Under the pieces are notes generated by a model. It did no database searches. It was not told the DNA's origin and was given only the letters and a program-made list of their open reading frames with translations. This document shows positions 16,329 to 31,300 of a stretch of DNA of 64,000 nucleotides, piece after piece (positions within the stretch are counted from its first letter, which is position 1; each line of letters starts with the position of its first letter). The position numbers and the translations under genes were made by a program. The DNA is from Ewingella sp963519305 (GTDB lineage Bacteria > Pseudomonadota > Gammaproteobacteria > Enterobacterales > Enterobacteriaceae): contig CAUQMS010000004.1 of the NCBI GenBank assembly GCA_963519305.1, positions 124,001 to 188,000 on the forward strand. The letters are read 5' to 3'.

Positions 16329-19300
16329 ATGGCTCAAAATGGCAACGTCATCGTCGATATACTGTCACGCACTAACGGCAGCGTAGTTTCCCAGGTTTCT
16401 GGCGCCAGCCAGACCGTCAACCTCAATCAACTCAGCATTGTCCGCGTTCACGCCACCCGCGCAGCGGTGACCAGCTATGAGCGCGTGGGCAACGACCTGA
16501 TCATCCACATGCAGGATGGCAGCACCGTCCGCTACCACAGTTTTTTCAATACCGATGGCAAAGGTCACCACAGTGAGCTGATCTTTGATGACGGCGTACA
16601 CCCGATTGAACATGCCACCTTTGTCGACACCGGTCTTGCGCCAGGCGCTGCCGTGGCCGTGGTACCGGGCTATGAGACCATCCCCGATGTCGGCGTTTTG
16701 CTGCTTGACGGCTCAAATTTTGATCCTGCAACGCTTGGCTGGGTTCTGGGCGCGATAGCCCTCGGTGCTGGTGTTGCAATTGCCGCCAGCAGCGGCGGCG
16801 GTGGCGGCGGTGGCGGCGGGGGCAGCAGTAATGACGGCGGTAACAATGGTGGTCCCGGTGGTAGTAACCATGCCCCAACGCTGACGCTGGCAACGTTTGC
16901 CGGCGATAACATTTTAAATAAAGCCGAAGCCGGGATGGCGCAGGTATTTAGCGGGACGACCACGAACGTCACCGCCGGACAGACGGTTACACTGACCCTC
17001 AATGGTAAAACTTACACCACGACAACGGGCGCAAATGGGGCATGGAGTATCAGTTTGCCCGCTGCCGACCTGCAAGGGCTGGCCGACGGCACTTATGTAG
17101 CCAATGTCAGTGTGACGGGAACGGATGGACTGACCGTGACAAAATCGGTGACGATCGGGGTGGATACCACGGCGCCTGCTGCGGCGACGGATATTCAACT
17201 GGTCAACGACGACCATGTCCCGATCACGGGTACCACCAATGATTCTACGCCTACGTTGAGCGGCAAGGCCGAGCCGGGAAGCACGGTGACCATCAGTGAC
17301 GGCACTACCGTCATTGGTACAGCCCCGGTTGACAGCAACGGGAACTGGAGCTTTACACCTAACCCGCCACTGGTTGACGGAAGTCACGACATCACCACCG
17401 TGGTGACTGACCCTGCGGGTAACACAAGTGGTGCGAGCACGCCGGTTGCTGTGGTCATTGATACCAGCGCACCGGGGGCGGCGACGGATGTTAAATTAGA
17501 TAACGGTCAGGGCAATGTCATAACGGGCAGCACGAATGACACCACGCCGGTCCTTACCGGGAAGGCCGAGCCGGGCACAACCGTGACCGTGCGCGATGGC
17601 ACGACGGTGCTGGGTACCGCGCCGGTAGACAGCAGCGGTAACTGGACTTTCACCCCGAGTCCCCCATTGGCGGAGGGGCAACACAACCTGACCACCGAAG
17701 TAACGGATGCAGCCGGTAACTCCAGTGGGATCAGTTCGCCGATTGCTGTCACGGTGGATACCACCGCGCCGGCCGCCGCAACGGATGTTCATCTGGTTAA
17801 CAACAGCGATGCGCCGATCACCGGCCTGACGAACGACAATACTCCAACGCTGACCGGTAAAGCCGAAGCCGGCAGTACCGTCACCGTGCGTGATGGCGGA
17901 ACCGTCATCGGTACGGTAACCGCTGACGGCAGCGGAAACTGGTCTTTAACGCCAACGGTTCCGTTAACCGATGGCGCGCATAATCTCACCACTGAAGTTA
18001 CGGATGCCGCGGGTAATTCCAGCGGCGTCAGTGCCCCGATTGCTGTCACCATTGATACTACGGCACCGGCTGGCGCGACCGACGTTGAACTGGTCAATAA
18101 CAGCAATGTGCCGATCACCGGCATTACCAATGACAATACGCCAACGCTGACGGGGCAAGCTGAAGCGGGCAGTACAGTGACTGTACGCGATGGCGACACC
18201 GTATTGGGTACCGTGACCGTTAACGGCAGCGGTGAGTGGACCTTCACTCCACCGGCTCCGTTAGCCGATGGGGCGCATAATCTGACCACTGAAGTCACCG
18301 ATCTGGCAGGTAACTCCAGCGCTGTCAGCACACCTATTGCGGTGACGGTCGATACCCTCGCGCCGACCCTGACCATCATGCCGCTGACGGGGGATAACAG
18401 AATTACGCTGGACGAAGCCGCAGGGCCGATAACGCTGTCGGGTACCGCGTCGGCGTCGGATGCCGGTCGTGAAGTCACCATTACCATTAACGGTACGTCT
18501 TATACCGCGACGGTTCAGGATAACGGCACCTGGAGCACGCAATTACCGGCGGGCGCACTCAATGACCTGAATGAGGATCTGCCAATCTCTGCGACCCTGA
18601 CGGATGCGGCAGGTAACACAACGACGATAAACAGTTCGATACATATCGCCGCCGATCCTGCATTGCAGCCACAGCTGACCGTCGGTGCTTTTGCCACTGA
18701 TGACGTGCTTGATGGCGCAGAACGCCAGACCACGCAGACCCTCAGTGGTACCACGACCAATGTGGAAGTGGGGCAGACTGTCACTGTCACCCTGAATGGA
18801 TTGACCTTCACCGGCGTGGTTGCCCAGGGCGGAACCTGGACGGTTTCTATCCCTCCGTCTGCGTTTACCACGCTGGCCGACGGCCCGGCAACGCTGAGTG
18901 TACAAGTCAGTGATACGACGGGTAACAGTGTCACCACAACGCACGATTTCACCGCGAATAGTCAACTGGGTGGTTTGTCCTTTGACCCGATTTCAGTTGA
19001 TGGGAACATTAATGCCCTTGAGGCCGCAGCAGGGGTCACCATCAGTGGGCGCTCCTTTGACGTTCCGGCGGGGAACAATGTCACTATTACGCTGGGTGGA
19101 CAGACTTACACTGCGACCGTTGCTGCTAATGGTGCCTGGAGCACTCAGGTTCCGGCGGGAGCCTTGCAGGCGCTGACTGATGGCCCGAACTCGATTGTTA
19201 TCACGGCGCAGGATACGGCGAGTAGTCCGGTGACGGCGACGACCAGTGTGGGTATTTACGTGCACAATCTGCCGGACGCCACGCTCAATCCGGCCTTTGG

Positions 19301-22300
19301 CGACGGTATTCTGAACGCGGTTGAATCGACGCAGCCTCAGACACTGACCGGTACCACGGGCGTCAATGGTGCAGGGCAAACGGTGGTGATCACATTTAAT
19401 GGCCAGCACTATACCGGCACGGTAGATGCCAGCGGCAACTACAGCGTGACGCTTCCTGCCACTGCGCTGACCGGCCTGCCGGAAGGCAGCACGCCAATTA
19501 GCGTGACGGTCACTGACGCCGCAGGCAACACCAATACCCTCAATACCACTGCAACGGTAGATACCACGCTGCCGATGTTGACGATCAATCCGCTGACCGG
19601 AGACGGCCAGATTAACCTGGCGGAAGCGGCTGTCGCGCAAACCCTGACCGGGACGGCCACCGCCAGCGATGTCGGGAAAACCGTCAATATCACCGTCAAT
19701 GGCCACAGTTTTACCGCCGTGGTTCAGGACAACGGCACCTGGAGTGCCTCGCTGCCTGCCGGAACACTAAGCGGCCTCACCGGTAACTATCCGATCACCG
19801 CGACCCTGACTGACGCAGCCGGTAACACCGGCTCAGTCACTCTGGAGCAGCATTTCGTTACCGACCCGACCGTGCAACCAACCCTGACGCTGAATGCGTT
19901 TGCCGGTGACAATCTGGTTGATGGCGCGGAGCTTGCGGTATCGCAGGTGCTGAGCGGCAGCGCGACCAATGTTGAAGCGGGGCAAATTATCACCCTGACG
20001 CTGAATAATAAAACCTACACCGCAGAAGTGGGGGCCAGTGGTAGCTGGTCAGTCATTGTGCCGGTTGCTGACGTGGCACTGTTAGCCAACGGGCAGGGTA
20101 CGCTGACCGCAACAGTGGCAGACCGTGCAGGCAATATCAGTTCAGCGAGTGAAACTTACACGGTCAATAATGGCCTGGACGGCGTGGCCATTGACCCGGT
20201 TACGGCCGATAACAAAATCAGCCTGGCGGAAAGCGAGGCGGGTATCACTATCAGCGGCACCACGCTGGGTGTTAACGCAGGCACGCCGGTGCTCGTCACC
20301 TTTGGTGGCCATACATATTCGGCACTGGTACTGGCAAACGGCCGCTGGAGCGTCAACCTGACGCCAGCCGACCTGCTCGGTCTGGCCGACGGCGCACAGT
20401 CAGTCAGCGTCAGCACCACCGACAGTCTGGGTAATCCTCTGACTAACAGTCTGGATGTGGGCGTCTTTACCTCGCTGCCAACGCCGACGCTGAATACGCC
20501 ATTCGGCGACGGCGTGCTCAATATTGCCGAAGCCGCCGTACCGCAAACGATCAGCGGTACTACCGGTGAAACCGGTGACGGCCAGAGTGTGCTGGTCACC
20601 CTCAATGGTAAAAACTACGCCGCCACGGTGGATGCGGCCGGTAACTGGAGTGTCACTGTCCCTGCGGCAGACCTGCAGGCCCTGCCCGCCGGTAACAATG
20701 CCGTCAATGTGATCGTCACCGACAGTGTTGGCAACAGCAGCAGCATCAACCCGACGGTCAGTGTTGATCTCACCGCCCCAACCCTGACGGTAAATCCGAT
20801 TTCCGGCGACGGGTTGATTAGCGTCGCGGAAGCGCATGCGGATATCGCGGTAACCGGTACGGCCTCGATCTCCGAAGCGGGCCGCACCGTTACGCTGACC
20901 CTCAACGGTGTCAGCTATACCGGCACGGTACTGGGCAACGGCAACTGGAGCATTACGATTCCGGCCGATGCGCTGACCGGCCATGCCAACGGCACGCTGC
21001 CGGTGCAGGTCTCCCTCAGCGATGCGGCTGGCAACATCACGACGGATAACACCAGCGTAACGCTGGCGACGGATCCGGCCGTTCAGCCGGTTGTTACACT
21101 GAACGCCTTTGCGGGCGATAACATTTTGGATGGTGCAGAACGTCAGGCACCGCAGGTGCTCAGTGGCTCGACGGCCAATGTGCAAGCCGGTCAGCTGGTA
21201 AGCATCACCCTTAACGGACACACTTACACGGCCGTGGTGCAGGACAGCGGCGCATGGAGTGTCTCTGTACCGGCCGCTGATTTACTGACCCTGACCAACG
21301 GCACGCAGACCATCAGTGTGAATGTTACGGACAAAGCCGGTAACGTCGGCACGGCAACCGAGAACTTCACGGTGAATGTCGAACTGGGTGGGCTGGGTAT
21401 AGACACCATTGCCGGGGATAACCGTATCAATGCTGCCGAAGCGGGCGCACCGGTGGTGGTCAGCGGCACGTCGTTTGACGTCGCAGCGGGCGCAACGGTG
21501 ATTGTTACCCTCAACGGCAAAACCTACAGCGCCACCGTCGGGCCGGATGGTACCTGGAGCACCAACATTCCGGCCGCAGATCTGGCACTACTCACTGACG
21601 GTCCGAATACCATTACCGCGCAGGCGGTTGATGCGTCGGGTAATCCGCTGAGCAACAGCGTCAGCGTCGGCGTATATACCCATGATCTGCCGGATCCCAC
21701 CATCAATACCCCGTTTGGTGATGGTCTGTTAGGCATCACCGAAGCCGCTGCGGTTCAAACGCTGAGCGGCACTACGGGCACGACCGGTGCCGGACAGACG
21801 GTCGTGGTCAACCTCAACGGTCACGACTATACGGCCACCGTGGGTGACAACGGTTTATGGACCGTTCAGGTACCGTCTGCTGATTTGCAAACCCTGCCGC
21901 CGGGAGCCAATCCGATTCTGGTGACCGCAACGGATGCCGCAGGCAATACCGACATCCTGACCAGCAGCGTCACAGTCGATTTCACGCCGCCAACCCTGAC
22001 CATCAATACCATCGCGACCGACGGCATCATCAATGCTGCTGAGGCCGCGGCGGCCATTCCAGTCAGCGGGACGGCAGACATCGGCGACGCGGGCCGCACC
22101 GTCACCCTGAACATTAACGGGCAAACTTATACCGCCGTAGTGGCGGGCGATGGTTCCTGGAGCACGTCTGTTCCAGCCAACGCCTTGGCCGGTCTGGCAA
22201 ACGGGGAGTACACCGTCACCGCCACGCTGTCAGATGCTGCCGGAAACAGCACGACAATCACATCGGCTGTCACACTGACGGCCGATCCGCTGCTGTTACC

Positions 22301-25300
22301 GACCATTACGCTGAACGCGTTTGCCGTTGATAACGTGCTCGATGGCGCAGAACGGACGGTGGATCAGACTCTCAGCGGGACGACCACTCATGTGGAATCC
22401 GGCCAGATTGTCACCATTACCATCGGCGCGGAGAGTTATTCTGCGACGGTGCTGGCCGATGGTGCATGGAGCGCCACCATTCCGGCGGCGGTGCTGCAAG
22501 CGCTGGCCGACGGCACGGCGACCTTCAACGTCAGCGTGTCTGACGCCGCAGGCAACCCGACCACGGGCAGCGAAAGCTTCACGGTGAACAGTACGTTAAG
22601 CGGCATTGCGATAAACCCGATCAGTGGTGATGGCAACGTCAGTGCAACCGAAGCGGCGGCGGGGATCACCATCAGCGGCACCACGGCGGATGTCGCGGCG
22701 GGCACCGCAGTTGTGGTGACCCTTAATGGTCAAAACTATAACGCCACCGTCGGTGCCGACGGCACCTGGACGGCCACCGTGCCGTCAGCGGCGCTGAACG
22801 CGCTGAGCGATGGCCCGAATCTGGTGACGGTTTCTACTACAGATGAGGCGGGAGCCACCATCACCAACACCGTTAATCTCGGTGTCTATATTCACGATTT
22901 GCCTGTACCAACGCTCAACACGCCATTTACCGATGGTTTGCTGGGCAGCACCGAAGCCACCACGGCACAACCGCTGAGCGGGACTACCGGCGTTTCCGGC
23001 AACGGGCAAACCGTCACAGTGAGCCTCGGCGGACATGACTACACGGCGACGGTGGATATCAGCGGCAACTGGACCGTCAGTATTCCATCCGCCGATCTTC
23101 AGGCACTGCCAGCGGGGCCGGACGCCATCAGCGTGATCGCCACGGATGCTGCGGGTAACAGCGCCACTATCCCTGGAACGGTGACCGTCGACTTCACACC
23201 ACCAACCCTGACCGTGGCGCCGGTTGCCACTGACGGCACGGTGAACGTGAGCGAAAATGCAGATGGCTTTGCCCTGACGGGTACCGCATCAGTCACTGAA
23301 GCCGGACAGACGGTCAACATCAGCTTTGGCGGACAGAACTATCAGGCGGTTGTGGCAGGCGATGGCACATGGTCCGTGCCGGTTCCGGCCGGAACGCTCG
23401 ACAGCATTGCCAGCGGCCAGTATGTGCTGACAGCCACGCTGAGCGATGCGGCGGGTAACACCACCACCTTCACGGAAAACTACACCGTGGCGGGGGCGGA
23501 TACCGCGCCAATGCCTTCCATCAACACACCGTTTGGCGACACCTTCCTCAATATTTTTGAGGCCAGCGGGCCTCAAACCCTCAGCGGGACTACCGGCGAC
23601 ATTGGTGACGGGCAGACCGTTGTCGTGTCATTGGGTGGCGTGAATTACAACGCCACCGTTGATGTCAACGGCATCTGGAGCATCAGCGTGCCAGCTTCGG
23701 CATTACAGGCGCTGGACGAAGGTGCGCAAACTATTACCGTGACCGCGACGGATAGCGTCGGCAACGTCGGCACCGCCAACAGCGTGGTCACAGTCGATTT
23801 GGTCGCGCCAACGCTGACGATAAGCCCGGTGGCGACTGACGACATCATTAACGCCGCCGAAACACTGCAACCGGTCGTTATCTCCGGCACGGCGTCGCTC
23901 AATGATGCCGGGCAGACAGTCACAGTGAGTTTCAACAGCGTTAACTACACCGCCGTGGTACATGCCGATGGCACCTGGAGCTTGACCCTGCCGAGTAACG
24001 TGGTGCAGGGGCTGGGGAATGACAGCTACCAACTGACCGCCAGCATTACCGACGCCGCAGGTAACACGACGACCCAACAGCACAGCTTCTCGGTCGATGC
24101 GGACGCCGCCAGTCTGCCAACCCTGAGCATTGGTGTGGTGTCTGGCGATGATTACATCAACGCGACGGAGAAAGGGGAGCCGTTGGTGATCAGCGGTACC
24201 TCGACCCATCTGGAAGCGGGACAGGTCGTTACTGTGGTCTTCAACGGCAACAATTACACGGCGAATATTGCGGCCGATGGTACCTGGACCCTGACCGTTC
24301 AGCCGGGTGATTTCGCTAACCTGTCCGACGGCCAGACCACCATTACTGCCAGCAGCAGCGATCTGGCGGGTAACCCGTCCTCGGCGACGCACAACGTTAA
24401 CGTAATTGCCGATCCGGCGGATCTGCCAACGATCACCGTTTCGCCAATTTCCGGCGATGACGTGATCAACAGTACCGAGCACAGCCAGCCGCTGGTGATC
24501 AGCGGGACTTCTAATCATCTGGTGGCCGGTGAATTGATCACCGTTAATCTCAATAACGTAGGCTATCCAACCACCGTTGCGGCGGATGGTACCTGGACGG
24601 TGACCGTTCCGGCCAATGCGGTTGAGGCGCTGCAAAACCAGCAGTACACCGTCACGGTGACCGGTTCGGATGTGGCAGATAACCTCGCTACCGGCACTCA
24701 TACCGTGACCGTCGATACCACACCTCCGTTGCTGACGATTGTGGTGGACACCGGTTTAGACAACATTCTCAACGCGGCCGAAGCGCTGGCCGGTTTACCG
24801 GTCTCCGGTACCGGCGAGGCAGGGCTGACCGTGACGGTCACCCTCAATAATGTCAATTACACCACCGTAGTGCTGGGTGATGGTACCTGGTCACTGACCG
24901 TACCTGGCGGTGATTTGCAGGCGATCCCGACTGACGGTCTGCTACCTATCACCGCAACGGCCACCGACGCGGCGGGCAATAACGTCATCGTGTCGGTAGA
25001 TCCGGAAATCTCACTGGCTATTCACGCGTTGCCAACGCTGACGCTGGATCCGGTGACAGGCGACAACATCCTCAATATTGCTGAAGCTGCCAACGGTTTC
25101 ACCATCACGGGTACCAGTACCAACCTGCCGGACGGCACCCTTGTGACGGTCAATATCGGCGGCACTGTCGTTAACGGAACGGTTACCGCAGGCGTCTGGA
25201 GTGCGCCGGTCAGCGCCAATCTGCTTAACGGGCTGACCGAGGGAGTCAACACGGTCACGGTGAGCGTCACGGATGCCAATGGTAACCCGGCTTCCACCAG

Positions 25301-28300
25301 CCATAGCCTGACCGTAGACCTGATTGCACCGCCGGTACCGGTGATCAACACGCCGTTTGTCGACGGTGCGCTGAATCAGCTGGAAGCGGGCGTGAATCAG
25401 ATCATCACCGGCTCTACCGGTCTCACCGGACCGGGGCAAACGGTGGTGGTCAGTGTGGACGCTAACCCGGCCCATAATATTACGGCCACCGTTGGACCGG
25501 ACGGCTCATGGACGGCGACCATTCCAACTGCCACCCTTGAAGGCTTGCCGGATGGCCCGAATACCGTCTCCGTCACCGTGACGGATGCCGGGGGCAACAG
25601 CACCAGCGGCACACTGGGCTTTACTGCGCTGATCCATGCCTTGCCGGTGGCCACCGTCACCGACAGCTTCGACGGGCTCATCAATGCGGCTGAAGCCGCA
25701 GCAGGCGGCTCGCTAAGTGGCGCCACCGGGATCACCAGCCCGGGCCAAAGTGTCATCGTCAATATCAACGGCCAAAACTACACCGCCAACGTGATTGATA
25801 CGGCCGGGACCTGGTCGCTCGACTTGCTGCCGTCGCTGTTACAAACCTTGCCGAACGGTAACTGGACGGTCACCGTGACCGTGACAGACTCGGTCGGGAA
25901 CACCAGCAGCGCCAATGAAATTTTGGGCGTACAACTCACTCCACCACCAATCCCAACCCTTGCGCTGCCGTTTGGCGACGGCATTCTCAACACGGCCGAA
26001 GCCGCAGCAGGCCAGACGCTCAGCGGATCCACCGGCGTCATCGGCGCAGGGCAGACGGTCACCGTGGCCTTTGCCGGTAACCCCACACCGTTAACCGCCA
26101 CCGTGGCGGCCGACGGCAGCTGGACGCTGAACCTTACCCCGTCTGAGCTCGCCGATCTGAGCGGTCTGCCGACTCATTTGATTACGGTGACCAGCACCAA
26201 TGAGTTCGGCAACAGCAGCAGCAGTGCACCGCTGAGCTTTAATGTGGATTTCGCAACGCCAACGCCGTTCATCAATCCGGTATTCGGTGGCGACAACGTG
26301 CTGAACATTGCCGAAGCGGGCGCGGCGCAGACCATCACGGGGATCACCGGGATCCAGGGTGATAACCAGAATGTGAAACTGTCCATCGACCTCAACGGCG
26401 TGCAGTACAACGCCACCGTGGCGGCCGACGGCAGCTGGAGCCTGACGCTGCCTGCGGGCACGCTCAGCACGCTGACCGGTATTCCGCATTCAGTCAACGT
26501 GACCGTCACCGATGCCAGCGGCAACACCGCCAGCACGTCGCTGCCGTTCACTACGGACTTCACGCCGCCGGTGGTGGCTGTCACCAGTGTATTCGTTGAT
26601 GGCTATCTGAACGCTACGGAAGCGCAGTCTAACGCCGGGATCACGGGTACCACGGATGGCACAGCAGTACATGTCACCATTGGCGGCGTGCCGTTTGATG
26701 CTACGGTACTTGGCGGTGTCTGGACACTGAACCTGACACCAGCGCAATTGGCGACCCTGCCACAGGGTGACCAGACGATTGTAGTCACCGCGAGCGACGT
26801 CTCTGGCAATACCAGCAACGTTAGTACTCAGGTCGGTATTGCTAATACCTTGTTGCCAACCGTGTCTGTTGCCACCTTCGCCGGTGATAACGCGCTTGAT
26901 TACGCTGAAAGCCGCGTGCCGCAGGTGTTGTCTGGTACCACCACGCACGTCCAGCAAGGGGAGACCGTTAACATCACCATTCCGGGGGTCACCGGTCCGC
27001 TGACAGCGCTGGTACAGGCCGACGGCAGCTGGAGCCTGACCCTGACGCCTGCCCAGCTACAAGGGTTGGGGAATGGCACCGAAAACGTCACCGTCAGCGT
27101 TAACGATCTGGCGGGTAATACCGCCAGCGGTGGCACTAGTTTCACAGTGGATCTGACCGCGCCGGTCAACCCGTTCCTCACCATCAACCCGATCAGCACC
27201 GACAACATTATCAACGTGGGAGATAACCTCAATCTGACGCTGGCCGTAGGCGGTGAGTACCGCAATGCGGCGGTGGTACAGACGGTGAACGTGTTCGTGG
27301 ATGGCGTCGTCGTGGGGACGGCACCGATTGTTCTGGCGGGTAACGGTACCTGGAGCCTTGCGGTTCCGCTGGTGTCGTTAACCACTTTCCCAATCGACGG
27401 CACTTATACGGTTTCTGCGGAGCTCATCAGTATCCTGCCGGTTCCGGGAACGGTTGTAGCGACAGTCAGTGAAACAGTCGTCGTTGACCGCACACCACCA
27501 ACTCTGACCGTCAACACCTTTGCCGGTGACGACGTGCTCAACATCAGCGAGGCCGCGGCGGGTCAGACCGTCAGCGGAACGGCATCCACCACGGAAGCGG
27601 GCCGTACCGTGACCGTCACGTTAAACTCGAAAACGTATACCGCAGTTGTCGCCGGAGACGGCAGCTGGAGCACCACTATTCCGGCCGGTGATTTGCAGGC
27701 GGTACCGCCGGGCAACAACACCATTACTGCCAGCCTCAGCGATGCCGCCGGTAACGTCACCACTGATACCCACACGTTCACCACCGACACCTCAGCGCCG
27801 TTGCTGAACCTTAACGTGGTGGCAGGTGATAACGTCATTAACCTGGCCGAATCTCTGTTGGGTACGCTGCTGAGCGGAACCTCCAGCGGTGCCGATGGCC
27901 AGACCGTCACCGTCACGCTGGCGGGGGTTACGGTCGGCACGGCGGTTATCCAGCCGGGCGGGACATGGAGCCTGCAACTGCTGCCTAACCAGCTTTCAGG
28001 ATTGCTCGACGGACCGACAATTCTCAATGCTACCGTTGCCGACCAGGCGGGTAATACCACCAGTGTCGATCTCGGCCTTAACATTCTGTTCAACAGCCTG
28101 CTGAACGTCTCGGTGGTCAGTGGTCTCGGCTCGGTTGGTAACACCGTGCTCAACGCTGCCGGTGCGCTGCTCGGCCAGACCCTCAGCGGCGTCACGACCG
28201 ATGCGGGCGTGGGTGCAATAGTTTCCGTGCAGGTCGGCGGTCAAACCGTCAGTGCCAACGTGGGCGCGAACGGAGCCTGGAGCCTGGTTATCCCGCCAAC

Positions 28301-31300
28301 GCTGCTGGCAAATCTGACCGATGGCCCGCTGGCGCTGAATCTCACCGTGACCGATGCAGCAGGTAACACCAAAGTTGAGGTACTGGATCTCGATATTGCG
28401 AAAACCCTGCCGGTGATCGGCGCGGTGACCTCGGTTCTCGGTGGCGTGGATAACATTCTTAACGTCGCGGAATCAGCGGCGGCGCAAACTGTCAGCGGCG
28501 CAGTGACGGCGGCTAACGGAACGCTCGTCACGCTGGCCGTAGGGACTCAAACCTTTACCGGCACCGTGCTCAACAATCTGTACAGTATCGCGATCCCGGC
28601 AGGCGCGCTGACTACGCTGGCAGACGGCGTGGTGCCGGTCATTCTGTCAGTGACCGACCTGGCGGGTAACACCGTTTCGCAAACCCTCAATCCACTGACC
28701 GTCGCTCTGCACAACCTGCCACAAATTATTCTCGACCCGCTGTTTGGCGATGGCCTGTTGAATGCCGCAGATTTGCTGCTCAATCAGACTATCACCGGTA
28801 CGGTCAAAAATGTGGCGGCTGGCACCGTGGTCGATGTCACGCTGGGCAACAGCGCAACACCACTGACGGCCACGGTGGACGCCACCGGGCACTTCAGCGT
28901 CAGTGTGCCGTCCGGTTTACTCACCGGTCTTTTGAGCGGGACATTGAGCGTGGCGGTCAACGTCACGGATCTGGCGGGTAACAGTGCCAACACCACGCAG
29001 CTGGCGACGGTGAACGTGGCGTTACCGACCATTTCTCTGACCTCCATTCTCGATCATGGCGTGCTTAACGCAGTGGACGCGCTGACGGCGCAAACCATTG
29101 GCGGCGTGGTGGGTGGGGTTGCTGCCGGGACCACGGTGAATGTCACCCTTGGCGGCAAAACCTTCCTCGGCGTCACCGACGCGGGCGGCAATTTCAGCGT
29201 CACCCTGCAACCGGGCGACCTGAAAGCGCTGACCGACGGCACGCTGGCGATCGGCGTATCTGTGGCGAACGATGCGGGTAACGTGGCGTCAATTTCTGCC
29301 AATGCGAACGTGATCATCAACCAGTTGCCGAAAGTGGTGCTGGATACGGTCTTCGGCGGCGACGGTATCCTGAATGCGGCCGAAGCTCTGCTGACCCAAA
29401 CCATCAGCGGTACAGTGACCAACGCGGCCGCGGGTTCCAGCGTCAACATTACTGTTGGTACGCTCTCGCTGACCGCCACGGTAGACAACACCGGGCACTT
29501 CACGGCGTCGCTGGATCCGTTGCAGTTGTCGCAACTGCTCAACGGCAACATTGGCGTAAGCGCTACCGTGACCGACGCCGTGGGCAACACCGGCAGTGCC
29601 AGCGCCGGGATCCTGGTGGGTATTCACAACTTGCCATCGATTGTTCTTAATCCAATCTTCGGTGACGGCGTACTGAACGTGGTAGACCTGCTGACCGGTC
29701 AGACCATCAGCGGTATCGCTACGAATGTGGCGCAGGGCGCACAGGTGCAGGTGTCGCTCAATGGTAAGAGCTACACTGCAACCGTCGGGGCGGGGGGCAT
29801 ATTTAGTGTCACCGTGCCACCGCTGGATCTGGGCAATATTCTCGACGGCAACATCAATGTGTCGGCGAGTGTGACGGATGCGACCGGCAACATTGGCAGC
29901 GCTACCGGTCTGCTCAGCGTCATTGCGCAGGCTCTGCCAACCATCAACCTTAACCCGCTGTTTGGCGACGGACTGCTCAATGCGGCCGATGCACTGCTCA
30001 CCCAGACCATCAGCGGGACCACCACCAACGCAGTCGGTTCGACCGTCACCCTGACCGTGGGCGGCGCAACCCTAAATGCGCTGGTGAAAGCCGATGGCAC
30101 CTTCTCGGTCAGCGTACTGCCAGCGGTACTGGCTGGCTTGCTTGACGGAACGCTGAACGTTGGCGCCTCCGTCACCAACGCCGCTGGCCATTCCATCAGC
30201 GGCAGCGCCACGGCGACGGTGGGTATTCATACCTTGCCATCTCTGGTGCTCGGCACGCTGTTTGGCGGCGATGGTTACCTCAACCTGTCTGAAGCCAACA
30301 GTAGTGAGACCCTGAGCGGCACCACCAACGTGCAGTCAGGGAGCGTGTCGGTCAACGTCGGCGGGATCATTCATACCGGGACAATCACCGGTGGCGTGTG
30401 GAATGTGGTCTATACCTCGGCAGAGCTGAAAGGGATTGCTGATGGTACGACAACGGTCAACGTGACGGTCACGGACGCCGTGGGCAACATCACGACACAA
30501 ACCAGCCCGCTTATCGTTAAAACGCATGAACTGCCGTTGGTGGCGCTCAATCCATTACTCAACGTCACGCTGGGGGTTGTTCTCAACATTCTCGGCGGAC
30601 AAGGGTTAACGCTGAGCGGGACCAGCCGCAACATTGCACAGGGCGGCCAGGTCAGCGTCACGCTGGTGGGTAACACGCTGTCGGGAACGGTACAAGCGGA
30701 CGGCTCATGGACGGTCAAATTCAGCAGTGCACTGCTCAGTAGCATTGGCGCACTCAACCTGTTGGGAATATTAACCAGTGTTCTGACCGTGATTGATATT
30801 CATGCTGCTGATGCTGCCGGGAATACTGTCGATGCGCACGTCGGGCTGACCACGGGTTCAACATTACCACCTGATACCGGCGTCGTTGCCGCGTCCTTGT
30901 CTGTGGACGACACCCACACTCTGGCGGCGGTTCATACGACGGATACCAGCAGTTCAACAACGGACACCACCACGCACACCACCAGTACGCTCACCGATCC
31001 TCTGGTGACCCCGGACACTGACTCGTCTTCTTCAACCACCACGACCACCCCGGCGGACACCACATCCCATGCGGAAACAGCGTTCTCAATCGGCGGCGTG
31101 ACGATTGAACTGACGGCGACTGACGGAGTGGCAGTCGGCGGTGCAGGTAACGACACCATTTCGGTGCACACTCTCGATTTCTCACAAATCGATGGCGGAA
31201 CCGGTGTCGATACCCTGTTGCTGGCGGGCACCAATCAGCATCTGGACCTGACCCTGCTGGGTCTGAAAGTGGAGCACATCGACATCTTCGACCTCGGCAC

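Noticed and set aside
16860..31000. CRISPR-like or satellite repeat array
   Set aside because: Repeats of about 300 bp stay in one open frame and encode Ig-like domains. There are no short identical repeats with unique spacers.
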